Positions 58,701 to 64,000 of a DNA stretch of 64,000 bases are shown here, in pieces; positions within the stretch are counted from its first letter, which is position 1, and every line of letters starts with the position of its first letter. The stretch covers positions 5,763,837 to 5,827,836 of the forward strand of contig NC_057019.1 in NCBI RefSeq assembly GCF_000002595.2, read 5' to 3'. This DNA is from Chlamydomonas reinhardtii (Eukaryota > Chlorophyta > Chlorophyceae > Chlamydomonadales > Chlamydomonadaceae). A program made the translations under genes and the position numbers. The notes beneath the pieces were generated by a model, which searched no databases, was not told the DNA's origin, and saw only the letters and a program-made list of their open reading frames with translations.

Positions 58701-61265
58701 GCGTGTATGCTCCTGCGTGTTGTCTTCCCATGTTCTCCTTGACCGGGGCTTGACGAGATCGAGAAGATGCTCAGCGGTAAGAGCGGCGTGTTGCTGAGCT
58801 GCTTGTCCTCTCTCTCCTGCGCCGCCCCGCAGCGGCCTCACGGCCTCCATTGCCTTGGAGCAGGCGGGCCGCATCCAGCCCGGAGAGACGGTGCTGGTCA
58901 CGGCGGCGGCGGGCGGCACAGGTGAGCCGGGCGGCGGCCGGCAACGGGCGCCCGGGAGTGTAGCGTGGTGCAGACACAGGGATCGTGGAAATGGTACGAA
59001 GGGCCTGTCACGACCGGGGCCGGCGCGATGGGGGCAGGTGGGCCGTGTTGAGGAGCGATCAGCACTCATATACCCCGAGAACTACAGAGGAAGTAATGCA
59101 CCCCAGACGTGTGGGGTGGGCGCTTTTCCTCTAGACTTCAACAGGTTATGAGCCCCGCTAACGCGGCCCTGCGCGAGAGGTCTCGATTTCAATTCCCCGT
59201 TACTGCGCCGGATCTGAGTGCGGCGGCAGGGGGGAGTTCTAGCACTATAGAGGGCTAAGCTGCGCGGAGGTCGCGGGTTCGAGCCTACACGAGTGAAGTG
59301 AGGTCGATTCCGGCAAGAGTGGCGCGGAAACCAGAGAGGTACCCGGACAAAGAGAGCTAGCTATAGAGTGCTGCTCGAGGGGGAGTGTTGAGGAGCGATC
59401 AGCACTCATATACCCCGAGAACTACAGAGGAAGTAATGCACCCCAGACGTGTGGGGTGGGCGCTTTTCCTCTAGACTTCAACAGGCCGGGGTACCTGCGA
59501 CACGGCCGAGAGGGCCTGCAGCGCGGTTACGGTCCAGCGTGCACAGAGGAGACACACTTGCGCCTGGCACGCGCGTGCACCAACACACACACATTCCATT
59601 GCACGCGCCCCGTGTCGCGCAGGCCAGTTCGCGGTGCAACTGGCCAAGGCCGCCGGGTGCCACGTGGTGGCTACATGCGGCGGACCCGACAAGGCGCAGC
59701 TGCTCAAGGCGAGTGCACCTCGGAGACCTGGAGATGGGTTTGATGCCGTGTTTTAGCGTTGCATTCTGTATCGCAATTGAGGTGGCTACTGCGTTGAGCA
59801 TTGAGAATGCGGCGCTGTGGCTTTTCTTCCTGAACCTCGTCACCTGCCCATCTATCGTGCCCATCTATCCTGTCGGGGATTAACTTGCGGTTCAGGAGCT
59901 GGGCGCAGACCGCGTCATTGACTACAAGCGGGAGTCAGTCAAGGTGCGGTGTGTGGGGTGGGGGGGGGCAGCACGGGCGTGTGCGTGCTTACGTGTGTGC
60001 TTGCGCAACCCTGCATTTGCACTATTGGAGCCGGCCTCCCTCCTGGCCAGCACACGCGCCCCTCCATAGCATGTCCTGTCCTCAGGCCCTTCATCCTCCA
60101 ATGCGTGACCACAAGCACGAACATTGTCGTTACCCTTGAGCACATGTACACATGATGACGCTTCGCTTCATTCCAATCCCCTGACACACGTGACCTCAGG
60201 CGGTGCTCAAGTCCGAGTACCCCAAGGGAGTGGACGTGGTGTGGGAGTCGGTAGGCGGTGACATGTTTGACACGGCCGTCAACGCACTGGCCACCCGCGG
60301 CCGCGTCATCATCATTGGTGCGTGCCAGCCGGAGGCTTACTTGCTTGATTGACTGACTCGTGGGCAACTGAGCATCTGAGTGCGGGGCGCAATGTGCCGT
60401 GCTTGAAGCAGGACCTGTGTGTTTGCATTGGCCGGGTGCTGGCTGCTGAACGTATACCGCACCGCCGTACGCTGTGATGTAATCACTCCGTAAGGTATTT
60501 CGTATTTCCATGGGCGGCTTAACTCCCTCAGGCATGATGTCGTCGTACGGCAGCGGCTGGGCTCCCGGCACGTACCCGGGTCTGGCGGAAAAGCTGCTGT
60601 GGAAGAGCGCGGCGGCGGTGGGCTTCTTCCTGCTGCGGTGAGAGCGAGGCTGGCGTCGGGGTGGGTTGGGACACAGCCGTGCATGTGGAACGCAGCAATT
60701 CAATCACGGGGGGGCTCCTTGACAACGCCAAATGGAGTATTGGGCAAGGGGTACACCAAATGATATGGGGGTGGTGGGGTGAGCGGAGTTCATTCCAGAT
60801 CCCAAAGCAAGCCAACCGAGGGGGCAAGCCTGATGTGGGTGCCGCTCAGGCGAGTCCGGCTAGGGCAGCAGACCAAAGGGTGCACTGGTGCATGAACGCA
60901 GGTCTGCCAGCCCCAATAATGTTTCCGTCTTCACGACACAGTAATTACCTCCTCACCCTCTCTGCCTGTCCCTCGCTTGTGCAACCCGTCTCACTCGCAC
61001 CAGCTACGCGCCGCTGTTCCGCGAGCACCTGTCCAAGCTGACAGCCATGTGGGCGGCGGGCCGGCTGCGGGTGGCACTGGACCCACGCCGCTTCGTGGGG
61101 GTGGAGTCGGTGTTTGACGCCGTGGACTGGCTGCAGGCCGGGGGCAGCGTGGGCAAGGTGGTGGTGCAGCTGCCCCAGCAGCTGCCGCCGGTGGGGCTGG
61201 CGCCGCCGTCGGTGTCGGTGTCGGGGTCGGGGTCGGCATCGGGAGCGCTGCAGTCCAAGCTGTGA
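53942..61265 (+). CDS. SDR-MDR fusion oxidoreductase (plant NQR-type; HPGD-like plus PTGR3/ZADH2-like), about 690 aa
   Basis: Eighteen exons: 53942-54031, 54261-54296, 54519-54650, 54899-55014, 55301-55359, 55582-55625, 56066-56200, 56684-56836, 57116-57322, 57577-57743, 58004-58092, 58438-58573, 58833-58921, 59623-59708, 59896-59943, 60200-60317, 60532-60637, 61004-61265; 691 codons with every phase agreeing. The first half is a classical [11 protein letters not shown] dinucleotide loop, VLNAGIG, catalytic Ser in AVASAGA and YAAAK (Tyr, Lys). The second half is a zinc-free medium-chain reductase like prostaglandin reductase 3: [72 protein letters not shown]. Both bind NAD(P)H. This architecture is, from memory, that of Arabidopsis NQR (At1g49670), linked to oxidative stress. 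Substrates are unknown. The exon ending at 59708 uses a GC donor. Intron 13 carries a TRIM. Confidence 0.92.
55021..55118. repeat. GGCGTGGC/GGCGAGGCGG tandem repeat in intron
   Basis: About 100 bp of imperfect 5-10 bp G-rich units directly follow the donor at 55015. The strand is very G-rich and C-poor in runs, a possible quadruplex-forming tract. Confidence 0.8.
55650..55740. repeat. (TG)n microsatellite in intron
   Basis: Interrupted TG dinucleotide runs, the longest around 55700-55725, lie in the intron after the exon ending at 55625. Similar TG tracts occur at about 56263-56292 and 56560-56620 in the following intron. Confidence 0.8.
55814..56036. repeat. two-unit tandem duplication of about 112 bp in intron
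   Basis: The segment GGTGTGGGGCCCGCATGCCG plus CCAGCATGCA occurs at about 55841-55870 and again at 55954-55985. The flanking sequences (TTTGCGTTTG.../TCCGTTTGAA... and GCAAGTTGGCGCCAT/GCAAATTGGCGCCAT) also align. This indicates an old duplication of an approximately 112-bp unit inside one intron. Confidence 0.75.
56985..57069 (+). repeat. dispersed repeat, copy A (intron of SDR-MDR gene)
   Basis: About 85 bp from TTGTTTGCCAT to ATCGCGCACG matches, at roughly 85-90% by eye, the reverse complement of 61531-61614. The copy ends 46 bp before the acceptor of the exon at 57116. Confidence 0.8.
59046..59483 (+). mobile_element. TRIM: miniature non-coding LTR retrotransposon
   Basis: A 438-bp element in intron 13 of the SDR-MDR gene. 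Two directly repeated 98-bp LTRs (59046-59143 and 59386-59483) look identical, begin TGTTG and end CAACA. The 5-bp target-site duplication GGCCG lies at 59041-59045 and 59484-59488. Just inside the left LTR is GGTTATGAGC, which could pair with the anticodon-loop region of an elongator tRNA-Met as a primer site. A purine tract (GAGGGGGAG) abuts the right LTR. The roughly 240-bp interior has no coding frame and contains a Pol III B-box-like GGTTCGAGCC near 59276. It looks whole for its class. The identical LTRs point to a recent insertion that relied on another element's enzymes. Confidence 0.9.
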
Positions 61266-61530
61266 ACGTGCGTGCGCTGTTGGCGGTAGAAAGGTGGAGC
61301 TGACAAGGGTGGGGTGGGGGTTGTGCGTGCATGCGTCTGTGTGGTGACAGTGGATGGTTGTTGTGTGCAGGTTGCGGTGTTATGTGGGTGGCACAGTAAC
61401 AGCGGGCAGCGGCCACGTGCTGGATGCTGAGTGCTGTCAGTGGAATGGAGATAGGGCGGACGGCTTGGTTTGGAGTTATACGGACTAGACAGCGGCGGCA
61501 ATTCGGTCGCCTTGCGCAGCGCGCGGTAAG

Positions 61531-61614
61531 CGTGTGCGATGGGACAGTGTCAAGGCAGGTTGGTGAAGTCCGCAGGGTGCAGCTGATTCCCAGACCCCAG
61601 ACGATGGCAAACAA
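61531..61614 (-). repeat. dispersed repeat, copy B (inverted relative to 56985-57069)
   Basis: The reverse complement of this segment matches 56985-57069, sharing TTTGCCATC, TGGGAAT.AGCTGCACCCT and ACTTCACCAACCTGCCTTG. It lies about 270 bp beyond the SDR-MDR stop codon. Confidence 0.8.
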
Positions 61615-62792
61615 TTCGTAACGGCAGGGCAGGCGTGCGCGGCTGGTCGAACGCCGGAGTTGCTGTACCGACGAGTTGCTGGCTGGCTGGAAGTTTGCTG
61701 ATGCGCAGTCCTCACGCTCGGGCGCCCGGCCAGGCGATAGCACCACACAGACACACCGCAACGCCACACTCGCGATGCAGAGCCGCAGCGCACCTGCGGA
61801 AGGTGACCAGCGTCCACGGATGAGCACCAGAGGCAACCGCAGAAAATATGCAGTTAGAATGCAGCAAAGCAGTGGCCGGGCGACAGTATGACAAGCAGCG
61901 CGCAGTAGGCGTCGGGGTTCAGGTCCTCCTGCAGCTGCTTTGCAGGCAGCCAGAGCTAAGAAGTGGCTTCCTGCTGCTAGGGTGGTCTGGCATTTCTGAC
62001 ACAGGCTGTTTCAGAGCCGCTCAGAGGCTCAGCCTCTGGAGGGATCTGCACAGGCCTCTGAAGGGCTCTCAAGGGTTGGTAACACGCATGCTGGGCGGGC
62101 CAGTACCCGGTTGGCCCACTATCCAGTTGCAAAGGCCGTGGCAACCCACGCCATGCCGAAAGCCAGTCGAGGTGGGTATTACGGTTTAACAGAGTCCAGG
62201 CGTTGAATGTTTGGCAGGCCGCAGCCCAACGGTCGTACACCTAACATGGAGCACAACCCAGCCCAAGCCCAGCCGTCCACAGACCACCAGCACTTAAGGC
62301 ATTCACCACTAGCCCACGTACCCCGCAGCGCTTTAGCACCTCTAACAGCCGCGAGCGGAAGGCACGGATGCCGCGTGCCTGTGGCAAGCTGGTCAGTCGC
62401 TGGGCTATTCCAATCCAGGGGCACCCCTGTCCCAATCAGGTTGTATGACTGAGTGCGGCTCAGTCCGAGTCCGGCACGCAAGCGGCCTGCGTGCCGAAGG
62501 AGAACGAACATGGGCTGCGCCAGCACACAAGTGAGCAGCGGCAAGTTCCCAATCCAGCACTGGCAAGGCGTGAGAAGTGGCACAGTGCACCATGCAGTGG
62601 GTCCATGGGCGCGAGGGCATCTAGGCCCGAGTGGCTTCACCGGTACTCTGCTTGCTTGCACGGCAGCCAGGTCGCATCCGAGCGCCCTCAAAACAACAGC
62701 CGCCGTCGGAGCAATGTCGCATCCGAGTCAGCAAATAAACGGCCGGCCCGTGGGCCCTCAAAACGACAGCAGTTCACACACACAATTGCACA

Positions 62793-62960
62793 CTACTTGC
62801 GCCGGCGCACCCACTCGTAGCACGCGCCGCACATGCCATGCCTGTACCTGGCGGCCTTGGTGCCACACTTGCAGCAGCAGCTGTCGGGGCCCAGCAGCGC
62901 CGCTGCCGCCTTGCAACGCGCCGCCACGACGGCCCGAGGTTCAGCCGCACTCAGAAAGTG
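62793..62960 (-). CDS. zinc-ribbon C-terminal coding fragment, unknown
   Basis: The minus-strand frame ending at 62793 encodes a compact cysteine motif, DSCCCKCGTKAARYRHGMCG followed by ACYEWVRRRK and a stop: C..C and C..C pairs in a basic context, as in small zinc ribbons of nucleic-acid-binding proteins. Its GC-rich third positions look like algal coding sequence. No start codon or upstream exon could be tied to it. It may be the last exon of an element- or host-encoded gene, or a relic. The foldback at 62995-63148 begins 35 bp upstream. Confidence 0.4.
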   Translation of the reverse strand, partial: HFLSAAEPRAVVAARCKAAAALLGPDSCCCKCGTKAARYRHGMCGACYEWVRRRK

Positions 62961-62994
62961 CGCAACGGCGGCATACACACACACCCTTGGCTCT

Positions 62995-63148
62995 TACCGT
63001 ATGGCCAATTATCTTCAATTTATCGAATGGTTTGCCACTAGCTGGCAGCACAGTGCAGGTCGCCAACCAAGTGAGGCGTCAGTATGACTAGCTGCCAGCT
63101 AGTGGCAAGCCATTCGATAAATTGAAGAAGATAATTGGCCATACGGTA
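62995..63148. repeat. foldback / MITE-like inverted repeat
   Basis: Left arm 62995-63049 and right arm 63091-63148 are inverted copies with one mismatch and one 3-nt gap. The termini read TACCGTATGGCC ... GGCCATACGGTA. The spacer is about 41 bp. The arms are AT-rich, unlike the surroundings. No target-site duplication longer than 2 bp is obvious and it encodes nothing. Confidence 0.85.
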
Positions 63149-63544
63149 CTACCACTGTCATGTCTGACTGCATCATGATACTTCCCTGCGCATGCAATGT
63201 ACACCGCAGCCACGAAGCATCGTGCCTTTCCCCCTACCCACGCTCCGGCAAACTTCACATTGTATCAACAACGAAATCACAAAACGTGTTTAGAATCTTT
63301 CGGGAAATTGCAGTCGTTGCCTGCCTGCTGGTTCATCGGAAGCCCCGCCGATTGCACATCTGCGGGAGTGCTGCTGCTACCAGGTAACAAACGCATTACC
63401 TATACCCCTGCGGTTACCGGTACATTCCCAGTTTGCCCTTACATCTGCCACAAGCCCCGGCCTGCAATCGCCACGCGACACCCCCGCTATGAGTTCATGC
63501 TACACAGCAGAACGCATGCGTGAAAGAGCAGAGCTAGCGATGCC

Positions 63545-63953
63545 TTAAACCCGGTAGTCGTAAGCCACGTTGACGTCCTTGCACAGGCACGCCATCATGG
63601 CGCGCTGCCGGCTGTCCTGCAGCGGAGGGCCGATGTACAGCTTCGTGTTCGTCCTGTACACAGGATGGGTGGGTCAGCTCATTAGTGCAGGAAGATGGTA
63701 CAACATCTGCGGAGCCACGTCGCAGCCATGCAGTACTAAACTAGCAGGTTACCGATACATTAGTAAGCTTGATATGACAGTTACGGTACACGGCATGAGG
63801 TACACCTCCCTTGTGACCACCGCGCATTTGCTAACGGCTCGCTTCAAAATTGCTCACTGCTGGTACTCCTCCGGGGACCGTGAGTCGTAGACTGCGGTTG
63901 ACAGGGTCCCGTACATCTTCGTCAGCGCATCCGGAGCGTCCGTAGAGCTCACG
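63545..63953 (-). CDS. 3' end of an unrecognised gene running off the window
   Basis: Two minus-strand exons join in phase: about 63953-63858 (acceptor TGTAG; further coding lies beyond the window) and 63653-63545 with a TAA stop. The C-terminus contains DALTKMYGTLSTAVYDSRSP, EEYQQTNTKLYIGPPLQDSR and QRAMMACLCKDVNVAYDYRV. Splice sites (CA|GTGAGC; TGTACAG|G) and third-position GC are typical of real algal exons. I do not recognise the family. The acceptor at 63954 is tentative because the window ends 47 bp further on. Confidence 0.6.
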
Positions 63954-64000
63954 CTACACGAAGCACAACGCCAGGGCACGCAGGGTGTCACTGCTAGTTA

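Larger units (their letters stand above)
61266..63544. other. intergenic, repeat-bearing region
   Basis: About 2.3 kb containing the SDR-MDR 3' flank, the inverted dispersed-repeat copy at 61531-61614, a zinc-ribbon coding scrap at 62793-62960 and a foldback element at 62995-63148. A 170-codon minus-strand frame at 62179-62691 lacks coding bias and recognisable motifs. Confidence 0.45.

Noticed and set aside
62179-62691. 170-codon minus-strand frame downstream of the SDR-MDR gene
   Set aside because: No codon bias, no motif, Trp/Cys-rich composition typical of out-of-frame GC-rich DNA.

Overview
The window is nuclear DNA of a green alga of the Chlamydomonas/volvocine type. The evidence is high GC with strongly GC-biased third codon positions, genes broken into many short exons by GT..AG introns with long pyrimidine tracts, TGTAA (not AATAAA) as the likely poly(A) signal, proteins padded with long Ala/Gly/Gln runs, and CA/TG microsatellites in introns and spacers. 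I joined exons by hand from reading frames, splice-site sequence and intron phase. In most genes every exon length agrees with its phases.

Layout. 1577-12625 (-): a giant PAS-domain guanylyl cyclase of about 2,939 residues, with a 5.9 kb repeat-rich exon and a 9-nt microexon in its catalytic motif. 13496-16121 (-): a membrane-anchored family-2 glycosyltransferase. 16467-18689 (+): a WDR53-like WD40 protein. 18999-22346 (+): an EF-hand protein. 24149-28313 (+): a large lineage-specific multipass membrane protein. 31003-33450 (-): an unknown protein with one membrane segment. 35464-36311 (-): a decayed TnpB/Fanzor-like fragment. 38193-40894 (-): a glyoxalase-fold (VOC) protein with an Ala-rich tail and a suspicious exon junction. 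41968-42904 (-): a TMEM230 homologue. 43325-44991 (+): VPS28 of ESCRT-I. 45904-49718 (-): an SRRM1-like PWI/SR splicing factor. 49895-52820 (+): a RETICULATA-related chloroplast envelope protein. 53942-61265 (+): an 18-exon SDR-MDR fusion oxidoreductase carrying a complete young TRIM element in an intron. 61266-63544: repeats, a foldback element and a zinc-ribbon coding scrap. 63545 to the window edge (-): the 3' end of an unrecognised gene.

The genes do not form one pathway. Several pairs are divergent over short spacers (49719-49894, 16122-16466, 42905-43324) and probably share promoter regions. Mobile DNA sits in introns and spacers: the TRIM, a two-copy dispersed repeat, a foldback element and the TnpB/Fanzor-like remnant. 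No CRISPR array, rRNA or intact tRNA was seen. I found no convincing wholly new system. The most unusual items are the microexon-encoded cyclase metal motif, the intronic TRIM, the VOC splice-phase break and the TnpB-like remnant.
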